A DNA stretch of 64,000 nt from Natrarchaeobius oligotrophus (GTDB lineage: Archaea; Halobacteriota; Halobacteria; Halobacteriales; Natrialbaceae): assembly GCF_003841465.1 (NCBI RefSeq), contig NZ_REFZ01000003.1:1-64000 (forward strand). Direction: 5' to 3'. A program made the position numbers and the translations under genes. How positions within the stretch are numbered: the first letter of the stretch is position 1; each line of letters begins with the position of its first letter. This document shows, piece by piece, positions 1 to 8,463 of this stretch. The notes below the pieces were generated by a model. That model did no database searches. It worked only from the letters and a program-made list of their open reading frames with translations, and had not been told where the DNA came from.

Positions 1-140
1 GAGAAAAATCCCGACAGCGCGATCAGGACCACCACCGCGAGCGCGCCGAAGATCGTCACCGTCGACTCCTCGACCTGGAGGCCCACCACCGGAACCTCGT
101 ACGCGGCAATCACCACCTCGACGGGGAGCGAAAACGCCAT
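1..140 (-). CDS. CNNM/DUF21 transporter, N-terminal part
   Basis: Minus-strand reading from an ATG at 138-140 runs off the window edge, so only about 46 residues are visible. They give a short hydrophobic N-terminus followed by a membrane segment with the residues ALAVVVLIALSGFFS. The LSGFFS motif at the start of the first membrane helix is typical of the DUF21/CNNM domain found in HlyC/CorC-type proteins, usually followed by paired CBS domains and linked to Mg2+/Co2+ handling. The rest of the protein lies outside the window, so the assignment rests on this motif and on position. It is divergent from the glutaredoxin gene, about 100 bases away. Confidence 0.55.
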   Translation of the reverse strand, partial: MAFSLPVEVVIAAYEVPVVGLQVEESTVTIFGALAVVVLIALSGFF

Positions 141-241
141 CGATGGTGGTGATTGGAGTCGGACCGGTTAACCGTTTACCATCTTCGGCGGACGTCGGAG
201 TCGACGACACGTTTACCCGGCCGTTTCCCGAACGAACGCAC

Positions 242-559
242 ATGAGCGATCGTTCCGATCCGCCGATTACGTTCTACCGGCTTCAGGGCTGTCCGTACTG
301 CGAACGCGTCACCCGGACGCTCGAGGAGTACGACCTCGCGTACCGCTCGCGGTTCGTCGAGCCGTTGCACTCCGACCGCGACGTCGTCAAGCGCGTCGCC
401 GGCGTCCGGACGGTTCCGGTGATCGTCGACGAGACGACCGGCGTCACGATGGCCGAGAGCGCCAACATCGTCGACTACCTCGAGTCGACGTACGGCGAGA
501 ACGGAAGGCTGGAACCGGCGGCTGGCGAGCACCAAACGACGGCGGAGGGCGACGACTGA
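242..559 (+). CDS. Glutaredoxin-like thiol reductase
   Basis: A 105-residue protein with a thioredoxin fold. A CPYC redox centre (QGCPYCERV) sits near residue 18, the cis-proline loop is TVPVIVDE and the C-terminal helix is ESANIVDYLES, as in glutaredoxins and GST N-terminal domains. It would reduce disulfides or mixed disulfides in the cytoplasm. I chose the ATG at 242 because family members begin a few residues before the first beta strand; an upstream in-frame ATG at 143 would add an unrelated extension. The stop overlaps the next start (TGATG), so it is translationally coupled to the redoxin and the two probably work together. Confidence 0.85.
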   Translation: MSDRSDPPITFYRLQGCPYCERVTRTLEEYDLAYRSRFVEPLHSDRDVVKRVAGVRTVPVIVDETTGVTMAESANIVDYLESTYGENGRLEPAAGEHQTTAEGDD

Positions 560-1074
560 TGCCCGAGTTCGACGTCGTCTCCCTCGGATCCGCGGACGCG
601 CCCGAGGCGGGCGATCGTGCACCGGATTTCACCCGACCGCTGGTGAACCGCGAGTACTGGGAGGACCGCACGCTGTCGGAACTGGCGGGCGAGTCCGACG
701 GCCCGACGATTCTCGTCTTCACGCCGATGATCGGCTCGTTTCTCGCGACGTACCTGTGGGAGGAACTGGCCGAGCGCGGCTGGGACGAGCGTGCGGGCCA
801 GGTCGTCGGCGTCACGGCGGCGAACCCCTACGGAGTCAAGCGGTTTCTCGAGGACGGCGAGTATTCGTTCTCGCTCTTTGCCGACCCCGGAAACGGCGTC
901 GCCGAGTCGTACGACCTCGCCCACGACCTCGACGGCATGGCCGGCGTCGGCGAGCCACGCGTCGCGCTCTTCGCGCTCGCGTCGGATCTGACCGTCGAGG
1001 CGTCCTGGATCGCCGACGAGTGGCCCGAGTTTCCCGACTACGACGGCCTCGAGGAAGCGTTCGACCTCTCATAG
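559..1074 (+). CDS. Redoxin-domain protein without cysteine
   Basis: A 171-residue protein with the AhpC/TSA (peroxiredoxin) outline: GDRAPDF near residue 18, a beta strand TILVFTPMIGSF near 49-60, and the later strands SFSLFADPGNGVAESYDL and GEPRVALFAL. At the place where peroxiredoxins carry the peroxidatic cysteine (P-x3-T-x2-C) this protein reads TPMIGSFLATYLW, and no cysteine occurs anywhere in the chain. Classical thiol peroxidase chemistry is therefore not expected. It may have a binding or chaperone role, or depend on the coupled glutaredoxin, whose stop codon it overlaps. The fold assignment is good; the biochemical role is unknown. Confidence 0.75.
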   Translation: MPEFDVVSLGSADAPEAGDRAPDFTRPLVNREYWEDRTLSELAGESDGPTILVFTPMIGSFLATYLWEELAERGWDERAGQVVGVTAANPYGVKRFLEDGEYSFSLFADPGNGVAESYDLAHDLDGMAGVGEPRVALFALASDLTVEASWIADEWPEFPDYDGLEEAFDLS

Positions 1075-1145
1075 CTGCCTGATCGCGGTTCCGATACCTC
1101 GTTCCTTCGTCGAACGATCCTCCGGCCAGTGATCGGTTCGCCCGG

Positions 1146-1700
1146 TTAGACGTCGTCCATCGAGGCCCGTCCTCCGTCGTCGTCGAAGACGTCCGTTCCG
1201 TCCCGACCGTTCGTAAACGTCACGCGAACCGTTTCGGGGTCCCAGTCGCTCTCGACGCGGACCAGCCGCGCCTGCGGTGCCCAGTCGTCGGTCTCTCCCC
1301 GCCGCCGGATGCAGACGTAACAGTGGACGCGGGCGTCCTCGCGGACGACGTGGGTGACGCGCGCGTCGCTCGAGCGGCTCGAGGAGCCGACGACGACGCC
1401 GACCGCGAACCCCTCGTCGAAATCCGTTTCGTCGATGCGCTCTCGGTCGTCGCTCGACAGCGCGACGTCGGCCTCGGCCGCGAACTCCGCCGGCGGCTCG
1501 AACCGGTCGACGTGTTCCGCCTCCGTCGCCAGTATCGCCCGGTCCCGGCCGATCCACCCGCCGAGGGACTGCAGTTCCAGCGCTTCGTACTCGAGTCGGT
1601 CGGCGCGAAACGACGGCCGGGAACACGTCGTCGGAAGGCCCGCCGCACAGCCGGCGAGCGTCGTCGTCCCGACCGCAGCGAGGAGGGCGCGGCGGCGCAT
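1146..1700 (-). CDS. Secreted lipoprotein, unknown function
   Basis: A 184-residue protein starting MRRRALLAAVG with a lipobox LAGC ending at about residue 18, so a lipid-anchored exported protein; the Arg run suggests Tat export, usual in haloarchaea. The mature part is acidic, mixed alpha/beta, with no catalytic motif I recognise. It contains a CYVC pair near residue 136. The start at 1700 is fixed by the signal peptide. It is convergent with the redoxin gene and divergent from the Sua5-type gene, so it is probably transcribed alone. Confidence 0.7.
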   Translation of the reverse strand: MRRRALLAAVGTTTLAGCAAGLPTTCSRPSFRADRLEYEALELQSLGGWIGRDRAILATEAEHVDRFEPPAEFAAEADVALSSDDRERIDETDFDEGFAVGVVVGSSSRSSDARVTHVVREDARVHCYVCIRRRGETDDWAPQARLVRVESDWDPETVRVTFTNGRDGTDVFDDDGGRASMDDV

Positions 1701-1829
1701 ATCGAGACCGTCGTCGAGCACGAGTAAGTGTCTTGTCGTGTCTCGGTCGGGCGTGGGCGCGTCTCGTCCCGTATTGCTCCGTCGACCGTAGACGGTACGC
1801 TTTTGCCCGCGACGCCGCCACGCGTAGGT

Positions 1830-2423
1830 ATGGAGCCGGACGACATCGATCGGGCCGCGGCGACGATCCGCGAGGGGGGGCTGGTCGTCTACCCCACCGA
1901 GACCGTCTACGGACTCGGCGCGGACGCGCTCGATCCCGACGCCGTCGAGCGCGTCTTCTCGATCAAGGGGAGGGATCGATCGAAGCCGGTTTCGCTCGCC
2001 GTTCCCCGATTCGAGGCGGCGCTCGAGGCGGGCTACGTCAGCGCGACCGAGCGAGAGCGTCGGTTCGCCGACGACTTCCTCCCCGGTCCCGTCACCCTCC
2101 TCTGTGAACGCCGGGACGTCGTCCCGGACGCCCTCACCGCTGGCCGCGACCGGGTGGGGATTCGCGTCCCCGACTGCGAACCAGCGCTCGCGTTGCTCGA
2201 GCGCGCCGGCCGACCGATCACGGCGACCAGCGCGAACGTAAGCGGCGAACCGAGCGCCCGCCGCGTCCCGGAAATCTCCGAGTCGGTTCGCGACGCCGCG
2301 ACGGTGCTCGACGGCGGTGAGACGCCGGGAACCGAGAGCACCGTCGTCGACCTCTCGACGGGGACGATCCACCGCCGCGGCGCGCTGGCAACGGACATCG
2401 AGGCGTGGATCGGCGACCGGTAA
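1830..2423 (+). CDS. L-threonylcarbamoyladenylate synthase (YrdC/Sua5)
   Basis: A 197-residue YrdC-domain protein. Visible motifs are GGLVVYPTETVYGLGADA near residue 14, the KGRDRSKPVSLAV loop, the FLPGPVTLL segment, GIRVPDC and the ITATSANVSGEPS motif near residue 130. The enzyme makes threonylcarbamoyl-AMP from Thr, bicarbonate and ATP, the first step towards t6A at position 37 of ANN-decoding tRNAs; the KEOPS complex does the transfer. Only the YrdC domain is present, without the Sua5 C-terminal domain, so it is TsaC-sized. The ATG at 1830 is right for the family; the longer reading frame upstream is out of family. Confidence 0.92.
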   Translation: MEPDDIDRAAATIREGGLVVYPTETVYGLGADALDPDAVERVFSIKGRDRSKPVSLAVPRFEAALEAGYVSATERERRFADDFLPGPVTLLCERRDVVPDALTAGRDRVGIRVPDCEPALALLERAGRPITATSANVSGEPSARRVPEISESVRDAATVLDGGETPGTESTVVDLSTGTIHRRGALATDIEAWIGDR

Positions 2424-2557
2424 CTCGAGCGACGCGCGATCCGCCACGAGGCGGTTGATGCGGCGAGGATCGTTCGGTCGATCCGTTCGCACTCGGGGTT
2501 TCGACGGACGCCCTGAAGGAGGGAGGCGACTCTTCCGACGGGGCGACCGAAGTTCGG

Positions 2558-3573
2558 TCAGAGCCCGACGCTTCCGACGAGCAGTAACGCGAGCAGGATG
2601 GCCGCGAGAACGAACCCGATCGCCAGCGGCACGTTCTCTCTCGCCTTTTCGTGGAGCGCCATCCCCTCGTACTCCTCGCGAAACGCCTCGAGGTTCCCCT
2701 CGTCGAAGAAGTACTTCGTCTTCAGCGCGAATCGCTCGGTGACGGCACAGCCGGTACAGACCGGCTCGCCCTCGAGGCGCTCCGTGCGGACGTGGTCGCC
2801 GCAGTTGAGACTGCCGCAGTTGTCGCAGTAGGTGATTTCGGCGTCCGCCGTCCCGCAGTGGACGCACCGCCGGAAGTCGTTCGTCACGACGGCGCGCTCG
2901 CGACCCGCGGCGACGTACTCGTACCGGTAGTCGTACTCGCCGAGCGACAGCGTCGCGTCGACGCGCGGGAGGGAGACCGGATCGATCGAGCGAACGGTCA
3001 CGTCGGATCGATTCGGCGTGCAGGTCTTCTCGTAGTCGACGTTGTTATCCCCGGTGTAGTGGACGGTCTCGGTGTGGATCGCCCGGAGCTTGTCGATCGC
3101 CCACTCCTTGTAGGCCGTCTCGGTCCGGCCGAACCGCGTTCGGGAGACGTCGTCGAAGCGCTCCTCGAGGTCGGGTCGACGATCTTCGAGGTCGATTCGC
3201 GGCCCGTCGTGGTTCTCGACGAGCGACCGAATCGGGCCGCTCGCGACGCGAGGGCGGTCGTCTCGTCCAGCCGGTGGACGACGCCGACCGACGTCTCGAA
3301 GGTCGCGTTCGTCCGGGCGGTCACCGTCACGACCGGCTCGAACTCGAGGGTTGCGTCGGGGTCGGGGATCGACGCCGGCTCGAGGTTGGCGACGTCCGCG
3401 ATCGCGTCGACGAGGGGCGCGCTCGAGCCGTTCGTCGGATGGATGGGCCGGAACCCCTCGTCGCAGAGGATCTCGATCCGTCCGTTGTAGAGGTTCATGC
3501 CGATGTCGTCGCCGATCTCCCGGAGGTCGGCGCCGTTGATCGGTAGCGACCACCTGTTCACCGCGTTGGTCAT
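2558..3573 (-). pseudogene. Zinc-ribbon membrane protein, frameshifted
   Basis: Two minus-strand reading frames join into one protein. The N-terminal part begins at the ATG at 3571-3573 (MTNAVNRWSLPI) and runs to about 3240; the C-terminal part continues in another frame from GPIRSLVENHD. The break lies in a short G/C run at about 3232-3241 and would be healed by adding one G. The C-terminal half has two zinc-knuckle pairs (CVHCG, CDNCGSLNCGDH, CTGC) and one C-terminal membrane helix, so a cytoplasmic or exported head anchored by its tail. The family is unknown to me. It could be a real inactivating mutation or a sequencing error. Confidence 0.6.
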
Positions 3574-3978
3574 GGACGTCCCCGTCTTCGGTTCGGAAAT
3601 CGCCGTCGACAAAATATCGCGATACGTGGCGTCAAAGGCGGCGATATAGCCGTTGCGATCAACGGACGCCGGTCATCTTGTGCGCTCGTGATTTTGGGAG
3701 CCAACGTGCTTTCGCCCGTGTCAACGGAGGGCGATCCAACCGAGATGTTCTCACATCGGTGTTGCTGTTTAGGTTTTGTTTATGATATATTTATAATCCC
3801 TAATATTTTAATATGTATATTATACATTAATAGATGGAAGAAAATAAACCATCCTATGTAGATGGTAGAGCGATATGCTAAGCATAGATTCAAGCAGATG
3901 ATCCAACATTATTATACATTATTGACTTAATTAAATAGGGATAAGAAATAATATAATTCCATTCGTCGAATTTACTCG
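3574..3978. other. Intergenic: left edge of the AT-rich island
   Basis: From about 3750 the base composition switches abruptly from GC-rich to AT-rich and stays so to about 5098. No gene is seen in this stretch. It holds a perfect inverted repeat at 3813-3827 (ATGTATA-T-TATACAT) whose half-sites match the one at 10919-10937, and a likely archaeal TATA box at 3947-3958 (AATAATATAATT) spaced about 27 bases from the ATG at 3979, which suggests a leaderless transcript for the halocin-like gene. Confidence 0.5.
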
Positions 3979-4968
3979 ATGTCTGAAGATAGAGATGTGG
4001 TGAACCGGCGAAAAGTGCTAAAAAAGAGTGCCACCAGCACGGGTATTGGCATTATTGGGTCGAGTCAGTCAGTCTTTGCGGCAAGGAACACGAAATCAAA
4101 TGAGCAGAAACAGTTAGAGAAATTGGATGAGGTACAGTTAATCCTTAACGAACTTGAGGAGGAGAAATTACCTGGCATAGAAAAGTTTGAAACGATTGAA
4201 TCCAACTCAAGTGATGTTGTATTAACAAAGGTTGAATTCCCTTACGGGACAATGAGAGTTGGGAAGGTTGGCAATACCATAGAAGCTGCATTTGAATTTT
4301 CTGACAGTGAAAATAGCAATATATACAGCAGTAAACCTCCTAAAAAATACCGAGAAATTCCTGGAGAAGGCGGTTGGTTGTTGTCAGATGGTGATGAGAT
4401 CGTGTTCCGCCGAAATGCAACTAGACAAGAGCAAGAGGCTGCTCTTGCTGAGTCCTCTCTTGAAGAAGATGAAGTAGTAGACGTTTACGCGGAATCTGGT
4501 ATTGCTGGTCTCAAAATACTTTCCGTTGACGAGTCTGGAGATGAATTCGAAGTAAAAGAGTATATTGTACATTCAGACAGTGATTCTGCCTCTATTGTCT
4601 CCACTGAAATATCATCTTTAAAAGATACGGAACTCATTGCACACAGTTCTGCTTCTTCTGATGATCTTTCTACAAATGTTACGCACAACAGCGTCCCGGA
4701 TCCAAGAGATATCGCAGAAGAATTTATCGAATCAGAGAGTATCGATGATCCAGTGTACGATTGTGGCACCCAACTTACATGGTGCGTACGAAGTATCGCT
4801 GTCACTACCTCATCATGCGCTCGATGCGCACCAGGTTGTCTCGGAAGTCCGACTGGTGTTGGTGCGGCAATCTGCGTTATTTGTGTCCTTGCTACCTGTT
4901 CTCACCTTATAACTGGAGGTGTGTGTATTGCTGCTATGGACTGTTTAGATGAAAACGGACATATATAG
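3979..4968 (+). CDS. Halocin C8-like microhalocin precursor
   Basis: A 329-residue protein. Residues 8-35 form a Tat-type signal (NRRKVLKK then a weakly hydrophobic stretch ending VFAA). Residues about 36-255 are an acidic, cysteine-free propeptide. The last 70 residues hold all ten cysteines of the protein (262, 269, 280, 283, 287, 299, 302, 307, 316, 322), with Gly/Ala-rich hydrophobic spacing. This matches the known halocin C8 precursor: Tat signal, N-terminal immunity part (HalI), and a C-terminal ten-cysteine peptide antibiotic of about 76 residues. Sequence identity to HalC8 looks low, so function is inferred from architecture. Codon use is AT-rich, unlike its neighbours, indicating transfer. 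No dedicated transporter or regulator gene lies beside it. Confidence 0.7.
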   Translation: MSEDRDVVNRRKVLKKSATSTGIGIIGSSQSVFAARNTKSNEQKQLEKLDEVQLILNELEEEKLPGIEKFETIESNSSDVVLTKVEFPYGTMRVGKVGNTIEAAFEFSDSENSNIYSSKPPKKYREIPGEGGWLLSDGDEIVFRRNATRQEQEAALAESSLEEDEVVDVYAESGIAGLKILSVDESGDEFEVKEYIVHSDSDSASIVSTEISSLKDTELIAHSSASSDDLSTNVTHNSVPDPRDIAEEFIESESIDDPVYDCGTQLTWCVRSIAVTTSSCARCAPGCLGSPTGVGAAICVICVLATCSHLITGGVCIAAMDCLDENGHI

Positions 4969-5496
4969 AATCGTTACTTCTCAGGCTTATCTGGCACTCT
5001 CTAGTTCAACATCTTTTGATGGCGTCTATCTGTCAGCGCCCACTCATCAAGATACCGTCAATTTTGTTGTGTGCTATAGTAATTAAACTTCTAATTCCTC
5101 GGCTTCCTGCTCCGACTGGGTTACGAAATCTGGGAGGTCCGCGACAAGCGAGACGCCTCCGCGACGCTGCAGACGATCGGCGTCTACATCGCCGTCGCCG
5201 GCGTCTTCGTCCACGTCCTCCAGCTCGTGATGCGGTACGTCCTCTCGCAGGACTAGCGGTCAGTTCGCTACCGGCGCTCGTCCTCGAGTCACTCACCTCG
5301 CGCCGACTCCGTTCGGGTCGTGTGGGCTCCGTTCGTGCGACGGAAATCGACGTCTCCGTCGATCGTCCGCGTGATCGCGTCCTTTATCCGTGCAGATCTT
5401 ATATAGTGGTTATCCGATCGCCTGCGACCCGCGAGGAGTCTCGTCGGCGGTCTACGGGTTCCGCTACAGCGGACGTTGCTATCCCCTCTTCGCACC
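4969..5496. other. Intergenic: right edge of the AT-rich island
   Basis: The AT-rich island ends at about 5098. The next 150 bases hold the truncated gene tail annotated separately. From 5257 to 5496 I see no gene. A TATA-like box (CTTATATAGT) at 5398-5407 is the best promoter candidate for the histidine kinase, leaving a leader of about 60-70 bases. I found no clear direct repeats that would mark the island's insertion ends. Confidence 0.4.
5095..5256 (+). pseudogene. 3' remnant of a membrane-protein gene
   Basis: The frame from 5095 to a TAG at 5254-5256 reads as good haloarchaeal protein: a charged loop (YEIWEVRDKRDASATLQ), a membrane helix (TIGVYIAVAGVFVHVLQLV) and a short tail. The frame is closed by TAA at 5092-5094, exactly where the sequence turns AT-rich, and there is no start codon. 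It looks like the last 50 or so codons of a gene whose front was lost when the AT-rich segment arrived. The family is not recognised. Confidence 0.55.
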
Positions 5497-7434
5497 ATGA
5501 GCCATCCAATCCACCGCTCGAGTGACGAGCTGCTCGGACTCGAGGCCGGCCTCGAAGCGCTTCAGAACAGCCCGGAGTTCGGCGGGCTCGTCGAGCCGGT
5601 CTCCGAACACGAGTCCTGCGATCACCTGGCGTTCATCTACGACTCGCAGTCCGAACAGTTCGCGACCGCGATTCCGTACATCAAACACGGACTCGAACGC
5701 GGAGAACGCTGCGTCTACATCGCCGACGAGAACGATACGTCGGAAGTGCTCGACGCGCTTCGCGAGGCCGACGTCGACGTCGACGACGCACTCGAGTCGG
5801 GCGCGCTCGTCGTGTACACCGCCCAGGACTCGTACCTCCGTAACGGCGCGTTCGATCCCGACGAGATGATCGAGTTCATCTCGGAGACGATCGAGGAGGG
5901 ATCGACCGAGTACGCCGGGGTTCGGATCACCGGCGAGATGACGTGGGTGTTCGGCGACGATCCGCCGCTCGCGGAACTCGTCGAGTACGAAGGAAAGCTC
6001 AACGAACTGCTTCCGGAATCGAACGGGATCGCCCTCTGTCAGTACAACCGCACGGCGTTCTCCGCGGAGATCATCCGCGACATCGTCAAGACGCACCCGC
6101 ACCTGATCTACGACGGCACGGTCTGTCAGAACTTCTACTACACGCCGCCCGAGGAGTTCTTCGGTCCCGATCAGCCCGAACGCGAGATCGATCGCATGAT
6201 GGGGACGCTCCTGGATCGGACGAGAGCGCGCGTCGAACTCGAGAACCACCAGCAACACCTCGAGCACCAGACCGAGATCGCGGCCGATCCGGATCGCTCG
6301 TTCGACGGGAAGCTTCAGGACCTCTTCGAACTGGGCTGCGATCGGTTCGATCTCGAGCTGGGAGGGCTGGCAAAAATCGATCCGGCGAGCAACACCCTGG
6401 AAGTCGAAGCGGTCAGCGCCGAGAACGACGCGATCCAGCCCGGTGCGGAGTTGTCCCTCTCCGAGACCTACTGTCGCGCCACCGTCGCGAGCGAGGAGAC
6501 CAAGGACGTGGTCGATCCCGTCGCCGACGGCTTCGCGGATACGCAGTCGTACGCGGAGTTCGGCTTCGAGACATATCTCGGCACTCGAATCAAGCTCGAG
6601 AACGCGTCCGATCGAACGTTCTTTTTCGTCTCTCCGGAGTCTCGCGATCAGACGTTTCCGGACGCCGACCGGGCGTTCCACCACCTGATGGGGCAGTGGC
6701 TCAAATACGAACTCGAGCAGAGACATCACGAGCGAAAACTCGAGGCGTCGAACGAACGACTCGAACAGTTCGCCTACGCCGCCTCACACGACCTGCAAGA
6801 GCCGCTCCGGATGGTGACGAGCTACCTGCAACTCCTCGAGAATCGGTACGGCGACGCCTTCGACGAGGACGGCGAGGAGTTCCTCGCGTTCGCCGTCGAC
6901 GGCGCCGACCGGATGCGCGAGATGATCGACGCGTTGCTCGAGTACTCGCGCGTCGATTCCACGGGCGAACCGTTCGAGCCGGTGGAACTCGACGTCGTCC
7001 TCGGAGACGTGCTCAACGATCTTCAGGTTCAAATCGACGAGACCGACGCGACGATCACGACCGAGCAACTTCCCCGCGTGATGGGCGACAGCAGCCAGCT
7101 TCGCCAGGTCCTTCAGAATCTGATTACCAACGCGATCACCTACAGCGGCGACGAACCGCCGCGGGTTCACGTCGACGTCGAACGACGGGGGCGCGAGTGG
7201 GTTCTCTCGGTGGCGGACGACGGAATCGGGATCGATCCCGACGATCACGACCGCGTGTTCACCGTTTTCGATCGGTTGCACAGCCGCGACGAGTACGAGG
7301 GGACCGGCATCGGGCTGGCGCTGTGTCGGCGAATCGTCGAACGCCACGGCGGCGAGATCCGGCTCGAGTCGGAGCCGGGCGAGGGTTCGACGTTTTCGGT
7401 CACGCTTCCGGCGGTCGACGCTCGCGATCGGTAG
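5497..7434 (+). CDS. Sensor histidine kinase (MEDS-GAF-HisKA-HATPase)
   Basis: A 645-residue soluble kinase with no membrane segment. Residues about 38-215 are a MEDS (DcmR-type) sensory domain (HLAFIYDS..., FATAIPYIKHGLERGERCVYI). A coiled linker follows, then a GAF-like domain at about 266-405 with cysteines 281 and 326. A HisKA domain lies at about 421-490 with the phospho-accepting His431 in ASHDLQEPLRM, and a HATPase at about 530-640 with the N box (LRQVLQNLITNAITYSG), G1 (DDGIGI) and G2 (GTGIGLALCRRIV). It should autophosphorylate in response to a cytoplasmic ligand or redox signal. No response regulator lies next to it, so the partner is elsewhere. I chose the ATG at 5497 over an upstream start because it begins the conserved region. 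Confidence 0.9.
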   Translation: MSHPIHRSSDELLGLEAGLEALQNSPEFGGLVEPVSEHESCDHLAFIYDSQSEQFATAIPYIKHGLERGERCVYIADENDTSEVLDALREADVDVDDALESGALVVYTAQDSYLRNGAFDPDEMIEFISETIEEGSTEYAGVRITGEMTWVFGDDPPLAELVEYEGKLNELLPESNGIALCQYNRTAFSAEIIRDIVKTHPHLIYDGTVCQNFYYTPPEEFFGPDQPEREIDRMMGTLLDRTRARVELENHQQHLEHQTEIAADPDRSFDGKLQDLFELGCDRFDLELGGLAKIDPASNTLEVEAVSAENDAIQPGAELSLSETYCRATVASEETKDVVDPVADGFADTQSYAEFGFETYLGTRIKLENASDRTFFFVSPESRDQTFPDADRAFHHLMGQWLKYELEQRHHERKLEASNERLEQFAYAASHDLQEPLRMVTSYLQLLENRYGDAFDEDGEEFLAFAVDGADRMREMIDALLEYSRVDSTGEPFEPVELDVVLGDVLNDLQVQIDETDATITTEQLPRVMGDSSQLRQVLQNLITNAITYSGDEPPRVHVDVERRGREWVLSVADDGIGIDPDDHDRVFTVFDRLHSRDEYEGTGIGLALCRRIVERHGGEIRLESEPGEGSTFSVTLPAVDARDR

Positions 7435-7494
7435 CCCAGTCCAGTTCGTTTTTCAACGCCATCCGCTCGGTCTTCGGCTCCCGTCGCTTTCCGA

Positions 7495-8391
7495 TCACCC
7501 CTCGAGGTGATCGAGCAGTACCGCCGAGACGCGATCCGGGTGCTCGTGGACGACCCAGTGGGTCGCGTGGGGAAACCGCGCGAGCGTCGCGTCCTCGCAG
7601 TACTCGAGGCTCGTCGGAGCGAGTTCGGGAACGAGCGCCTGGTCGTTCTCTCCCCAGACGATCAGCGTCGGCTGGGCGACGCGCTCTCGCGGCGGCTCGT
7701 CGTAGTGTCGGGCGCGCGCCCGGTACCAGTTGATCGCCGCGGTCAGCGCACCGGGTTCCGACCAGGTGCGACGATACCGTTCGAAATCCGCCTCGTCGAA
7801 CGCGCCGTCGTTCGCCGGCTCCCGCATCGAGGTCACCAGCGCGTCGAAGTCGTTTCGCGCCAGCGCCCACTCCGGAAACCGCGGGAGCTGGAAGACGAAC
7901 GCGTACCAGCTCTTCGAGAGCTGTCTCGGACTCGAGCGAAGGGTTCGTTCGAACGCCGTCGGGTGTGGTACGTTGACGATTCCGAGGCGGTCAACGACTC
8001 CGGGGTGGCGAAGCGAGAGGTCCCAGGCGATCGCCCCGCCCCAGTCGTGGCCAATGACGTGGGCTGTCTCTCGACCCTCGGCCTCCACGAGCGAGGCGAC
8101 GTCCGCCGAGAGCGCGGACGTGCGGTACGATCGAACGCCATCCGGCCTGTCGCTCAGGTTATACCCTCGTTGATCCGGAATCAGCACGCGGTAGCCGGCG
8201 TCGACGAACCGGCCGACGTACTCGGACCACTCGTACCAGAACTCCGGAAATCCGTGGAGCAAGACGACGAGCGGATCGGCCGAATCGCCCGCCGCGACGG
8301 CGTGGAGCGTGACGCCGTTGGCGTCGACGAACCGACGCTCGGCCGACGGGACGTCCGGAAGCGGCGCGTTTGCCTGTCTCGATTCGGTCAT
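7495..8391 (-). CDS. Alpha/beta hydrolase, epoxide-hydrolase type
   Basis: A 298-residue alpha/beta hydrolase. The oxyanion motif is HGFPEFWYEW near residue 46. The nucleophile elbow is GHDWGG, with Asp rather than Ser, as in epoxide hydrolases and haloalkane dehalogenases. The acid is likely Asp in WGENDQAL and the base His in HATHWVVHEHPD. The HGFPE motif and the tyrosines in the cap region (for example NWYRAR) favour soluble epoxide hydrolase. The substrate is not evident. An alternative ATG at 8433 would add 14 residues; I prefer 8391. It is convergent with the kinase gene, so transcribed separately from it. Confidence 0.85.
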   Translation of the reverse strand: MTESRQANAPLPDVPSAERRFVDANGVTLHAVAAGDSADPLVVLLHGFPEFWYEWSEYVGRFVDAGYRVLIPDQRGYNLSDRPDGVRSYRTSALSADVASLVEAEGRETAHVIGHDWGGAIAWDLSLRHPGVVDRLGIVNVPHPTAFERTLRSSPRQLSKSWYAFVFQLPRFPEWALARNDFDALVTSMREPANDGAFDEADFERYRRTWSEPGALTAAINWYRARARHYDEPPRERVAQPTLIVWGENDQALVPELAPTSLEYCEDATLARFPHATHWVVHEHPDRVSAVLLDHLEG

Positions 8392-8463
8392 CTCGTTTCC
8401 CCGTACTCTTTCGTCCGAGGCGTCATAAGACAACCCAATTTCTCGAGGATCGAACGGCGCGCG

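Noticed and set aside
1146-2867. A 573-codon minus-strand frame covering the Sua5-type gene and the lipoprotein
   Set aside because: Only its last 184 codons, from the signal peptide onward, form a believable protein; the rest is antisense to the YrdC-domain gene.
5016-5525. A 169-codon plus-strand frame across the island border
   Set aside because: It reads across the AT-rich/GC-rich junction in a frame different from the believable gene tail and becomes Arg-rich shadow sequence.
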